Shown piece after piece: positions 1-7,169 of a stretch of DNA of 58,470 nucleotides. The position numbers were made by a program, and so were the translations under genes. The DNA is taken from contig SVND01000006.1 in assembly GCA_015067075.1 (NCBI GenBank), positions 1-58,470 on the forward strand, in the 5' to 3' direction. The stretch comes from Oscillospiraceae bacterium (lineage in GTDB: Bacteria; Bacillota; Clostridia; Oscillospirales; SIG530). The notes under the pieces were generated by a model. It was not told where the DNA came from and searched no databases. It was given only the letters and a program-made list of their open reading frames with translations. Every line of letters begins with the position of its first letter. Within the stretch, counting starts at the first letter, position 1.

Positions 1-383
1 GGAGAAGAAATAGGCAAAAGAAGCCGCATAAGGGAGGGAAGTTTCGAATCCTCCCTCCCTTATGTATCCCTCCTACTAAATCGACTTTTTCATTATTTTA
101 CTTGCTCCAATTTTTCGGCATTGCGTTTATGAAAAAGTGCTTTTTGATTCGTCCGTAAGCTATGCTCGGTGGGTTTTGATGTAATTTTAAAGCTTAAATT
201 GTTGGTTTTTTAATTGAATTTTAACGGCAAAATTAGATGCTCCTATTATTCGCTCCGCAAATTTTCTACCATTTCACATTATTTGTTGAGCGTCGGGGAT
301 AAATGCTCCGCACGGAGATTTTTTACTGATAAAACAGCCGTAAAAAATGCTGTGATTTTCCTTGTTCGAAAGCATAGCGACTG
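1..383. repeat. Long direct repeat, copy A (continues off the left edge)
   Basis: Bases 1-383 match bases 629-1009 almost base for base, with scattered substitutions and small indels. The unit opens with a strong hairpin: a GGGAGGGA arm near 34 pairs with TCCCTCCC near 53, around a TTCGAA-containing loop. It ends at GCGACTG. No convincing reading frame runs through it; short open frames in the two copies have drifted apart. No transposase is present, so this is a non-autonomous or structural intergenic repeat. Its left boundary cannot be seen because the window begins exactly where copy B begins to match. Confidence 0.9.
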
Positions 384-432
384 CAGCTCCCTCTGGGAGG
401 GAACTGGATTTTTGCCGTAGGCAAAAAGACTG
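384..432. repeat. Small hairpin insertion flanked by GACTG duplication
   Basis: These 49 bases are present in repeat copy A and absent from copy B, where GCGACTG runs straight into AGGGAGAG. The inserted block ends with GACTG, the same five bases that precede it at 379-383, as a target-site duplication would. Inside are two inverted repeats: TCCCT/AGGGA near 388-401 and a perfect TTTTTGCC/GGCAAAAA hairpin at 409-427. This looks like a tiny MITE or REP-type element. Precise loss from copy B is the alternative. Confidence 0.6.
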
Positions 433-510
433 AGGGAGAGATAACATAGTCACCTATGCTGTGACGAAAGGGGGTTCTCAGACAAATGTCTCAACTGTCC
501 AAAAATCAAC

Positions 511-576
511 TCGTAGAAAGAGCCTTCCCCTTGAGGAGAAGGTGTCAGCTTTAGCTGACGGATGAGGTGTCTACGA
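511..576. repeat. MITE-like element with TCGTAGA/TCTACGA termini
   Basis: A 66-base block with terminal inverted repeats, TCGTAGA at 511-517 and TCTACGA at 570-576. Internally it has a CCTTC...GAAGG pairing near 523-542 and a TCAGCT/AGCTGA hairpin near 545-558. The GCCTTCCCCTTGAGG...GGATGAGGTG layout resembles an intergenic repeat that I recall as common in gut Oscillospirales genomes. That resemblance is from memory and not verified here. It sits between the two copies of the long repeat. Confidence 0.6.
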
Positions 577-613
577 TAGCTTTTTTACATTGATATTTTT
601 TATTGCTTTATAC

Positions 614-643
614 GCCTATTTCTTCTGCGGAGAAGAAATAGGC
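614..643. repeat. Perfect 13-bp inverted repeat at the left border of repeat copy B
   Basis: GCCTATTTCTTCT at 614-626 pairs perfectly with AGAAGAAATAGGC at 631-643 around a GCGG loop. The right arm is the first part of the long repeat, and the left arm lies just outside the region of copy A that is visible. It may be the true terminus of the repeat unit. It lacks a T-run, so it is not a canonical terminator. Confidence 0.6.
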
Positions 644-1009
644 AAAAGAAGCCGCATAAGGGAGGGAAGTTTCGAATCCTCCCTCCCTTATGTATCCCTC
701 CTACTAAATCGACTTTTTCATTATTTTGCTTGCTCCAATTTTTTACCTCACGTTTATGAAAAAGTGCTTTTTGCTCATCGGTATGATATGATCGGTAGGT
801 TTTGATGTAATTTTAAAGCTTAAATTGTTGGTTTTTTTATTGAATTTTAACGGCAAAATTAGATGCTCCTCTCCTTCGCTGCGCAGATTTTCTACCATTT
901 CACATTATTTGTTGAGCGTCGGGATAAATGCTCCGCACGGAGTCTTTTTTCCTGACAAAACAGCCGTAAAAAATGCTGTGATTTTCCTTGTTCGAAAGCA
1001 TAGCGACTG
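629..1009. repeat. Long direct repeat, copy B
   Basis: Second copy of the repeat seen at 1-383, with the same start (GGAGAAGAAATAGG) and the same end (GCGACTG). It lacks the small insertion that follows copy A. After the repeat, the AGGGAGAGATAA flank is also shared with copy A (433 onward), so the duplicated segment originally extended a few bases further. No gene is seen anywhere in 1-1057. The stretch holds only these repeats. Confidence 0.9.
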
Positions 1010-1057
1010 AGGGAGAGATAATATCGCCATATGCTGATATGGCACAAAACCACGCAA

Positions 1058-1085
1058 AAAGAGCAGGGATGAAACCCTGCTCTTT
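1058..1085 (-). terminator. Rho-independent terminator of the SLH protein gene
   Basis: AAAGAGCAGGG (1058-1068) pairs with CCCTGCTCTTT (1075-1085) around a six-base loop. Read on the minus strand the stem is followed by a T-run (TTTTTGCG). It lies ten bases past the stop codon of the minus-strand gene at 1096. Confidence 0.85.
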
Positions 1086-1095
1086 GCTTATTTAC

Positions 1096-2385
1096 TTATA
1101 TCGCATTGAAAAGTCTGTATACCGTAAGGATAGACTGTTCTCTCGTGTATGTGCGAAGGGGGCTGAAGTTGGGAGGTGTTGTCGTGCTTGTGCCGTTCAT
1201 TACACCTATTGTATTTACATAGTAAATAAATTCTTTTGCCCATGCATAGATATCGTCTGCATCTGCGAATGCTACTTCGCTTGCTGTGATGTCAGCACCA
1301 AGTACCTTTGCTGCAAGTGCAAGCATCTTTGCTGCTTCCTGTCTTGTGATGTTTGCTGTGGGATCGAATGCTCCGCTGCTGCGTCCGTTTACGATGCCAA
1401 GCTTTGCTGCTGCGATCACATTTGCGCTATCTGTATCGGGGAAGGATACCTCAGACTTTGCTTCTGCGTAGCCTGCGATCACGTCAGCAATAGCTTTGCC
1501 GCTCTTTTTCTCGATCATCTTGATGATAAGATCGCAGAAATCGCTTCTTGTGATATCTGTTGTGTAGTTGCTGTTAACGTGAGCAGGAACGAGGTCTGCT
1601 TCAAGAGCCTTGAGGATCTCTTCCTTTGCCCAGGCAGAAGGCTCGCCGTTAAGTGTGGGACCTGCAGGAGCAGGCGTGGGTTCTGCGGGAGCAGAGCCGT
1701 ATTCAATAGGTGTAAGGCTTGCATAGTCAGCAACGGGAGCATCGCCTTCAACGAGTGCAAGACCGTCAAACCATGCTGTACCTGCCATGGCAGCCCAAAG
1801 CATAACGCTGCAGTTTATACCAAAGCCAACATTTGTGTCAGGCATTGTGAAGGAAATGCTGATAAGAGTCCAATCCTTTGTACCTGTTACAAGCTCGCTT
1901 CGAACATCTGTAAATCCAGGAACGGCAGTATGGTCAAAAGTCTTAGCTTCAACGCCGACAGCTGCTCCCTCTTGAGCGAGAACCTTCTGTGTCTTTACGT
2001 ATGCCTGGAAGGTATATGTCTTGTTGGGCTCAAGAAGCTCAGAGTTGAACCAAACTTGTGCTGTTTCATGTGGCTTTGCCTTGTCAACGATCTTAAGTTT
2101 GATGGACTTTGTGCCGAACTTGACGTTTTCTGTGTCGAAATCCATGTAATCAGAGGGGAACCAACCGCCGTCGATCTTTTCTCCGTCAGCGATCCAGCTT
2201 CCGAACGCCGGAAGAGTAATAGATCCATTAGGACCAAAGGAGCCTGCATAAGCAGTCTGATGAATGATGTTTGTGCCTTCTTCGTCGAGAGGAAGAAAAT
2301 TCTTAACTTCTGCACTGCTTCCGAAACCAACTGTCATGGTGAGGAGCATTGCAATTGCGAGGATAAGGGATAATGCTTTTTTCAT
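1096..2385 (-). CDS. Secreted S-layer homology (SLH) domain protein with N-terminal carbohydrate-binding-like module
   Basis: A 429-residue exported protein. Residues 1-25 form a signal peptide (MKKALSLILAIAMLL, then a small-residue cleavage region). Residues about 40-230 look like a jelly-roll carbohydrate-binding module, with alternating beta strands and the motif WFNSELLEPNKTYTF. A Pro/Ala linker follows near 232-250. Residues about 250-429 hold SLH-type repeats, including FDPTANITRQEAAKML and FADADDIYAWAKEFI. SLH domains bind pyruvylated secondary cell-wall polysaccharide, so the protein should sit on the cell wall. The pyruvylating enzyme type (CsaB) is encoded at 50394-52607. The start is preceded by AGGAGG. 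It is monocistronic, with its own promoter and terminator. The ligand of the N-terminal module is unknown. Confidence 0.85.
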   Translation of the reverse strand: MKKALSLILAIAMLLTMTVGFGSSAEVKNFLPLDEEGTNIIHQTAYAGSFGPNGSITLPAFGSWIADGEKIDGGWFPSDYMDFDTENVKFGTKSIKLKIVDKAKPHETAQVWFNSELLEPNKTYTFQAYVKTQKVLAQEGAAVGVEAKTFDHTAVPGFTDVRSELVTGTKDWTLISISFTMPDTNVGFGINCSVMLWAAMAGTAWFDGLALVEGDAPVADYASLTPIEYGSAPAEPTPAPAGPTLNGEPSAWAKEEILKALEADLVPAHVNSNYTTDITRSDFCDLIIKMIEKKSGKAIADVIAGYAEAKSEVSFPDTDSANVIAAAKLGIVNGRSSGAFDPTANITRQEAAKMLALAAKVLGADITASEVAFADADDIYAWAKEFIYYVNTIGVMNGTSTTTPPNFSPLRTYTREQSILTVYRLFNAI

Positions 2386-2433
2386 TGGGTTTACCTCCTG
2401 TTTTGCTATTTAAAATAGCTTATTGTAGATATA

Positions 2434-2462
2434 ATGATACCATAATACTTTTTTCATGTCAA
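2434..2462 (-). promoter_or_regulatory. Sigma-A-type promoter of the SLH protein gene
   Basis: On the minus strand, TTGACA (2457-2462) and TATCAT (2434-2439) are separated by 17 bp, about 50 bases upstream of the start codon. The -35 box is a perfect consensus. Confidence 0.75.
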
Positions 2463-2482
2463 CTATAAAAAAATAAGTCATG

Positions 2483-2513
2483 TGAGAATTGTGCTAAATA
2501 TGAGAATTGTGCT
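2483..2513. promoter_or_regulatory. Tandem operator-like repeat upstream of the SLH gene
   Basis: On the plus strand TGAGAATTGTGCT occurs twice, at 2483-2495 and 2501-2513, an exact 13-base direct repeat with 18-bp spacing. The same core (TTGTGC preceded by GA and purines) occurs as a tandem pair upstream of four promoters at 29371, 31741, 36422 and 36708. Here the orientation relative to the gene is reversed and the site lies about 20 bp upstream of the -35 box instead of touching it. It is probably a binding site for the same regulator family. Confidence 0.6.
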
Positions 2514-2555
2514 TGTTTTTTCGTCTTTATGCTTATTGGGCTATAAAAAAACAAA

Positions 2556-2580
2556 AAAACGAAGCTGTTTGCCTCGTTTT
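2556..2580 (-). terminator. Terminator closing the lgt-to-CDF gene run
   Basis: On the minus strand AAAACGAGGC pairs with GCTTCGTTTT around a five-base loop (one G-T pair), followed by further T residues. The stem begins at the stop codon of the CDF transporter gene. Confidence 0.8.
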
Positions 2581-3745
2581 ATACATAGCTTCTTTCCAGC
2601 GTTGCCACCACATAGTAGCTTTCGCCGTTAGCCTTTATTCTCTTTTCAAGCTCATTTTTAATCTCATCGTCGCTCTTTTTCGTGTCCCACGGGACGACGA
2701 CGTCGAAGATCAGATTCGTATGGCTCGGTCCGCTGACGATGCGAAAATCATGGATAGTTGCTTGAATATCTATCTGCTTGACGGCGTTTTCCGTCATTTC
2801 TCGAAGCTCCTGCACTTTTTCGCTTTCGTTATCAATAGGGTCGATATGTACCGTCAGAAAAACGCCGAGCTTTTCCATTATCTCACGCTCCGCGCAGTCG
2901 ATAACATCATGTACCATGACAAAATCCTCGCTCTGCGGAACTTCCGCATGGACGGATGCAATATATTTGCCGGGGCCGTAGCTGTGAATTATCAGATCAT
3001 GCGCACCTAAAACAACGTCGTACTGCATCAGCATTTCCGTAACGCTCGCCACAAGCTCCTTATCGGGCTTTTCGCCAAGTAGCTGATTTATAACGTCGCG
3101 TGTTACCTTTATTCCGCTGTAAAGTATAAAAAGCGAAATTGCAATTCCCACAAAGCCGTCAACGGGCAGTGTAGTGAATCTTGCAACGATAAAACCCACA
3201 AGCGTTACAGCCGTAACGCAAGCGTCGCTCAAGCTGTCCACGGATGTGGCGCACAAGGAATCGGAGGATATCATGTTCCCGATTTTTTTAAAAAACACAG
3301 CCATCCACAGCTTCGCAAGTGCAGACAGCGCAAGAACCACGGCGCCTATCCATGAAAAAACTGTCGTTTCATCGGAAAAGATACGCTGAAACGAAGCTTT
3401 GAAAAACTCAAAGCCGATAAGTAATATCAAAAACGCAATGACCATTGCGGAAATAAGCTCATATCTGCCGTGTCCAAATGGATGTTCCTTGTCGGCAGGC
3501 TTGCCTGCAAGTTTAAAAGCCAAAATATTTATAATGCAGGATGCGCCGTCAAAAAGATTGTTCACCGCATCAGCGACGGCGGAAATACTTCCGCAAAGCA
3601 CGCCCACAAGCATTTTTACAGCAAACAGAGCTACGTTGCAAACGATTCCTATGGCCGATGCTGCCGTGCCGCACCGAGTGCGCACCGATTGCTCTTTCAA
3701 TTTGTCAGTATTTTTTACGATTTTTTTAATAATAAAGTTTGTCAT
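2579..3745 (-). CDS. Cation diffusion facilitator (CDF) family metal transporter
   Basis: A 388-residue membrane protein of the CDF family, which exports divalent metals such as Zn, Mn or Fe in exchange for protons. After a short basic cytoplasmic start, residues about 25-210 carry six hydrophobic segments. The metal-site motifs are ADAVNNLFD in the second helix and ATSVDSLSD in the fifth. HPFGHGRYE, typical of the family, lies between helices 2 and 3. Residues about 215-310 form the cytoplasmic dimerisation domain, and a further C-terminal stretch of about 70 residues is longer than the family minimum. The ATG directly follows the stop codon of the CPBP gene, suggesting translational coupling. 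Metal specificity cannot be told from sequence alone. Confidence 0.88.
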   Translation of the reverse strand: MTNFIIKKIVKNTDKLKEQSVRTRCGTAASAIGIVCNVALFAVKMLVGVLCGSISAVADAVNNLFDGASCIINILAFKLAGKPADKEHPFGHGRYELISAMVIAFLILLIGFEFFKASFQRIFSDETTVFSWIGAVVLALSALAKLWMAVFFKKIGNMISSDSLCATSVDSLSDACVTAVTLVGFIVARFTTLPVDGFVGIAISLFILYSGIKVTRDVINQLLGEKPDKELVASVTEMLMQYDVVLGAHDLIIHSYGPGKYIASVHAEVPQSEDFVMVHDVIDCAEREIMEKLGVFLTVHIDPIDNESEKVQELREMTENAVKQIDIQATIHDFRIVSGPSHTNLIFDVVVPWDTKKSDDEIKNELEKRIKANGESYYVVATLERSYV

Positions 3746-4702
3746 TTAAAAATCTGCCTGCTTTTTATGCGCTTTACTGAACGCGCAAAGATAAACCGTT
3801 GCCGCAATTGCAACGACCGCTGATACGGCGGCTGTTATGGCAAAGCTCATAGTCATAACATCGCTTACTATATATCCCATTACGCACGCCGTCGTGTTGA
3901 ATACAACGTGGAACAAGATCGGTATGAAAAGCGAGCGCGTTCTGTAATACGCAACGCCCATTATCAGTCCTACGGCGAAGGTGTAAAGCACCTGAACGGG
4001 TGCACCGTGTGCCACGCCGAAAAATACAGCCTGCAAAACTATTGCCGTTTTTATGGAAAACGATGACGATAACGCGCGGAAGGATATCTGACGGAAAGCA
4101 AGCTCCTCTATGATAGGGCCGACTATGCCGATTGCTAAAAATACCATTACAGGCGGCACAGCATTCATCGCGTCATTTGTCATTTGTGCCGACTGCTCCG
4201 TTATCTGTTTAAAATACTCACCGAGCCCCGGAATTATTTTATCAATGAACGATGAAATATCCAGCATTTTTGACAAAAGCTCCACAACAAACGTCAGTGC
4301 GACGTTAAGTCCCACCGCGGACACTATAGTTGCCGCCACGGAAGGCACAGTTGCCAAAAACATTTTAGGCTCAACACCGCGGGAAATGGGAATGTTTTTT
4401 ATTCCCTTGAAAAGGAAATAGAAAATGAGCGCCGTAGCACAAGCCGCAATGACCATTGACGGAAGCAACGTCGTTACAGTAAGATCAATTACGGCAGACT
4501 CCAAGAGCACTTCCAGATCCATTGACTCTGTCGCCACGGAAAACCCCATGACTACCGCCATCGGCACAAGCAAAATGATCTGTACCACCGATTGCATGGT
4601 AAGATAAATTATAGGTGCAAGCATCGCCAACAAAAAGCACACGACCTTGCCCGGCTTTTTCTTTATCGGCGCATATTGCGGTTGATATTGACCGTATTCC
4701 AT
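3746..4702 (-). CDS. CPBP family intramembrane metalloprotease (CAAX-protease-like)
   Basis: A 318-residue polytopic membrane protein. The C-terminal third holds the CPBP/ABI signature: EELAFR, then FFGVAHG, then HVVFN. These supply the Glu and His residues of the intramembrane glutamic/metallo protease family. The N-terminus is cytoplasmic and Tyr/Gln/Pro-rich, followed by a helix with many small residues. I chose the ATG at 4702 because it has GGAGG at a spacing of six or seven bases. A TTG 18 bases upstream is in frame but lies on the ribosome binding site. The gene lies between a glycosyltransferase and the CDF transporter in the same run. The substrate is unknown; relatives act in prenyl-protein, bacteriocin-immunity or envelope processes. 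Confidence 0.85.
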   Translation of the reverse strand: MEYGQYQPQYAPIKKKPGKVVCFLLAMLAPIIYLTMQSVVQIILLVPMAVVMGFSVATESMDLEVLLESAVIDLTVTTLLPSMVIAACATALIFYFLFKGIKNIPISRGVEPKMFLATVPSVAATIVSAVGLNVALTFVVELLSKMLDISSFIDKIIPGLGEYFKQITEQSAQMTNDAMNAVPPVMVFLAIGIVGPIIEELAFRQISFRALSSSFSIKTAIVLQAVFFGVAHGAPVQVLYTFAVGLIMGVAYYRTRSLFIPILFHVVFNTTACVMGYIVSDVMTMSFAITAAVSAVVAIAATVYLCAFSKAHKKQADF

Positions 4703-4723
4703 TGCCATCCTCCTTTTCAAGCG

Positions 4724-5647
4724 CTATCTTTTTTCGCTTATTATATATCGCGGTCTTCCTTTTACTTCATCGTATATTTTTGAAATGTAAACTCCGATTA
4801 TGCCAAGGCTTATCATAAGAGCTGAACCTGTAAGCAGTAAAAGCAAAATAACAGTTGTAAATCCGCTGACAGCCTGATGTGTAAAATACATTACCAGCGT
4901 TTGTATGCCCAGTGCCAGCGCCGCTATCAAAAATGCAACGCCGAGCCAAACGACAAAGTACAGCGGCAACGACGAAAATGACGTTACAGCGTTGAGCGCC
5001 AGCTTTGCAAGCTTCAGGGGAGACCATTTTGTTTTGCCATCGCGCCTTTCGTCCACCTCAAATTCCAGCTCAACTCTGTTGAAGCCAAGCCATGCGGACA
5101 TACCGCGGAAAAACGTATTTTTCTCATCAAGGCTATTATATGCCTCAATAACCTTTCGTGACATGAGCTTAAAATCCGATGCACCGTGCATATCAAAGCC
5201 TGAAAAGCCGTGCATAAGCTTGTAAAACAGCTTCGCCGTCACCTTTGAAAAAGCGCTTTCCTTGCCACGCGACTTTTTAACTCCGTCCACCACGTCAGCA
5301 CCTTGCTGCCACAAACGGTAAAATTCGGGGATATATCTTGGCGGATGCTGCAGGTCCGAGTCCATTATAAGACATGCGTCGCCCTTTACCGCCTCAATGC
5401 CTGCGCAAAGCGCCGCTTCCTTGCCGAAATTGCGGGACAGCCTGAGCGCGCGAACAGCTTCAAAATCCTTGCTTAAAAAGCAAAGCTGTTCCCACGTATT
5501 GTCCTTCGAGCCGTCATCGACTAAAATCACTTCATGCTCTATTTCATTTTCGCAAAGCACGCCGATGACTGTTTTTATGTTGTTGTAAATTGCGTTGCCT
5601 TCGTTGTAAACGGGTATTACAATGCTCAAAAGCTTGCCCTCGGACAT
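4724..5647 (-). CDS. GT2 family glycosyltransferase, GtrB/DPM1-like (polyprenyl-phosphate sugar synthase)
   Basis: A 307-residue protein with an N-terminal GT-A fold: SIVIPVYNEG near residue 8, EVILVDDGSKDNT near 38, and MDSDLQHPP near 95, which is the DxD region. R-G-M and related residues near 180 follow. Two C-terminal transmembrane helices (about 230-300) anchor it. This is the pattern of enzymes that load a sugar onto undecaprenyl or dolichyl phosphate at the inner face of the membrane. The next gene encodes GtrA, the usual flippase partner, 12 bases away, which supports a role in side-chain glycosylation of a wall polymer. The sugar cannot be inferred. Confidence 0.9.
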   Translation of the reverse strand: MSEGKLLSIVIPVYNEGNAIYNNIKTVIGVLCENEIEHEVILVDDGSKDNTWEQLCFLSKDFEAVRALRLSRNFGKEAALCAGIEAVKGDACLIMDSDLQHPPRYIPEFYRLWQQGADVVDGVKKSRGKESAFSKVTAKLFYKLMHGFSGFDMHGASDFKLMSRKVIEAYNSLDEKNTFFRGMSAWLGFNRVELEFEVDERRDGKTKWSPLKLAKLALNAVTSFSSLPLYFVVWLGVAFLIAALALGIQTLVMYFTHQAVSGFTTVILLLLLTGSALMISLGIIGVYISKIYDEVKGRPRYIISEKR

Positions 5648-5659
5648 CGGCTCGCCTCC

Positions 5660-6160
5660 TTATTTGAAAATGAATTTTTTGTACATAAAAAAGTTCCAAA
5701 GCACTATCATCGCCATGGTGAACAGCTTCACTATGAGATAATACACTCCGATTGAAGAGAATACGTAAATTATTATATCGGAAACAATGAGGTTGAAAAG
5801 GAAAAGCAAAATATATTTAATAAATTGCACCGAAAACTTTCCGTCACTTTTAAAGGAAACGCTTCTGTTTAAAAGAAAATTTGCGACGAAAGCCACAGTC
5901 GTTCCGAGCGTATTTCCCACAACGATCAAAACGTTTTCAGCGCTTTCCCTCCATGATGAAACGGAAAGCAAAATTTTCGAAAAAAGCCATACGAGAAAAA
6001 GCTCAAACAGCGCCGTTGCAACGCCAACGGTGAAATATTTTATAAATTGCCACAGACCTTGCTCCGACAGATACGGCGAGATAGTCTTGACTGTGCTAAG
6101 CTTTTCAAAAAATCTGAATTTTGATATTTTTCCGTAAATCTTCGTATAAAGCTTATACAT
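5660..6160 (-). CDS. GtrA family membrane protein (putative polyprenyl-linked sugar flippase)
   Basis: A 166-residue protein with four predicted transmembrane helices. The family hallmarks are FIKYFTVGVATALFE near residue 37 and the VANFLLNRSVSF motif near 95. GtrA proteins are thought to flip polyprenyl-phosphate sugars made by GtrB-type glycosyltransferases, and the partner lies directly downstream. The first eight bases overlap the end of tsaD in another frame, so translation is probably coupled. The first 30 residues are basic and cytoplasmic. Confidence 0.88.
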   Translation of the reverse strand: MYKLYTKIYGKISKFRFFEKLSTVKTISPYLSEQGLWQFIKYFTVGVATALFELFLVWLFSKILLSVSSWRESAENVLIVVGNTLGTTVAFVANFLLNRSVSFKSDGKFSVQFIKYILLFLFNLIVSDIIIYVFSSIGVYYLIVKLFTMAMIVLWNFFMYKKFIFK

Positions 6161-7169
6161 ACTGCGCGTCTATCCTTTTCGTCGGGCATCCGTTAAGCGC
6201 CGTGTCAGCGCGCACGCCCGCAAGAAATTCATAGTAGCCCTGCGATGCTATCATCGCTCCGTTATCGCCGCAAAGGGACAGCGGCGGAACGAATAATTTG
6301 CATTTTCTGTTCGCGCAAAGCTGCTCCGCTCTCACTCTTAAAAGGCTGTTTGCCGCAACACCGCCTGCCAAAACCACCTTTTCCATTCCCGTTTCCGTTA
6401 TCGCCGCGTCGAGCCGCGAAATAAGCATATCAACAACAGCCGCTCTGAACGATGCCGCAATATCAGCACCGTTAAAGGCTTCGCCCTTTTGCTCCGCATT
6501 GTGTATCATGTTTACAGCCGCCGTTTTAAGTCCTGAAAAGCTCAGATCAAGGGGCGCGCCGTCCACATGGGGACGTGGAAATTTTATTGCTTTATCATTG
6601 CCTTCGTTTGCCAATCTGTCGATTTTTGCACCGCCAGGGTATTCAAGCCCCAAAAGTCTGCCGACTTTATCAAAAGCTTCTCCTGCCGCATCGTCACGCG
6701 TCTGACCGAGGATCTTGAATTCAGTATAGCTTTCCACCTTGCAAAGCGTTGTATGACCGCCTGAAACAATAAGTGCAAGAAACGGCGGCTCAAGCTCAGG
6801 TGAAGCAAGATAATTTGCCGCCACATGACCACGGATGTGATGCACGGGCACAAGGGGCTTTTCCATAGCGTATGCAAAGGATTTTGCAAAGCCTATACCA
6901 ACTAAAAGTGCACCAATAAGTCCCGGAGCATACGTTACGGCGACAGCATCTATCATGTCAGCCGTAATACCCGCTTTTTTTATCGCCTCATCCGTTACGG
7001 ATACGATGCTTTCCGCATGACAGCGAGAGGCTATCTCGGGAACAACTCCGCCGAAACGCCTGTGTATATCAATTTGTGATGCGACAACGTCGGAAAGTAT
7101 CTCCCTTCCGTCGCGTACTACTGCTGCGGCAGTTTCGTCGCAAGAGCTTTCGATCCCAAGTATAAGCAT
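6153..7169 (-). CDS. tsaD: tRNA N6-adenosine threonylcarbamoyltransferase TsaD
   Basis: A 338-residue, full-length member of the Kae1/TsaD family. It transfers the threonylcarbamoyl group from the TsaC/TsaB-made adenylate to A37 of ANN-decoding tRNAs. It starts with LGIESSCDETAAAVV, has the metal-binding HxxxH motif in HHIRGHVAANYL near residue 110, SGGHT near 136, and the nucleotide-binding LAGGVAANSLLR near 268. The ATG directly abuts the mtlD stop codon. tsaB, tsaC and tsaE are not in the window. Confident call. Confidence 0.97.
   Translation of the reverse strand: MLILGIESSCDETAAAVVRDGREILSDVVASQIDIHRRFGGVVPEIASRCHAESIVSVTDEAIKKAGITADMIDAVAVTYAPGLIGALLVGIGFAKSFAYAMEKPLVPVHHIRGHVAANYLASPELEPPFLALIVSGGHTTLCKVESYTEFKILGQTRDDAAGEAFDKVGRLLGLEYPGGAKIDRLANEGNDKAIKFPRPHVDGAPLDLSFSGLKTAAVNMIHNAEQKGEAFNGADIAASFRAAVVDMLISRLDAAITETGMEKVVLAGGVAANSLLRVRAEQLCANRKCKLFVPPLSLCGDNGAMIASQGYYEFLAGVRADTALNGCPTKRIDAQYV

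Noticed and set aside
25-70. tRNA T-arm-like sequence (GTTTCGAATCC) in the long repeat
   Set aside because: It lies in the loop of a simple perfect hairpin. No acceptor, D or anticodon arms can be built around it.
988-2373. A long plus-strand open frame (461 codons) opposite the SLH protein
   Set aside because: Cys-rich, low-complexity translation with no family features; it starts inside the repeat region and mirrors the SLH gene, which has a signal peptide, ribosome binding site, promoter and terminator.
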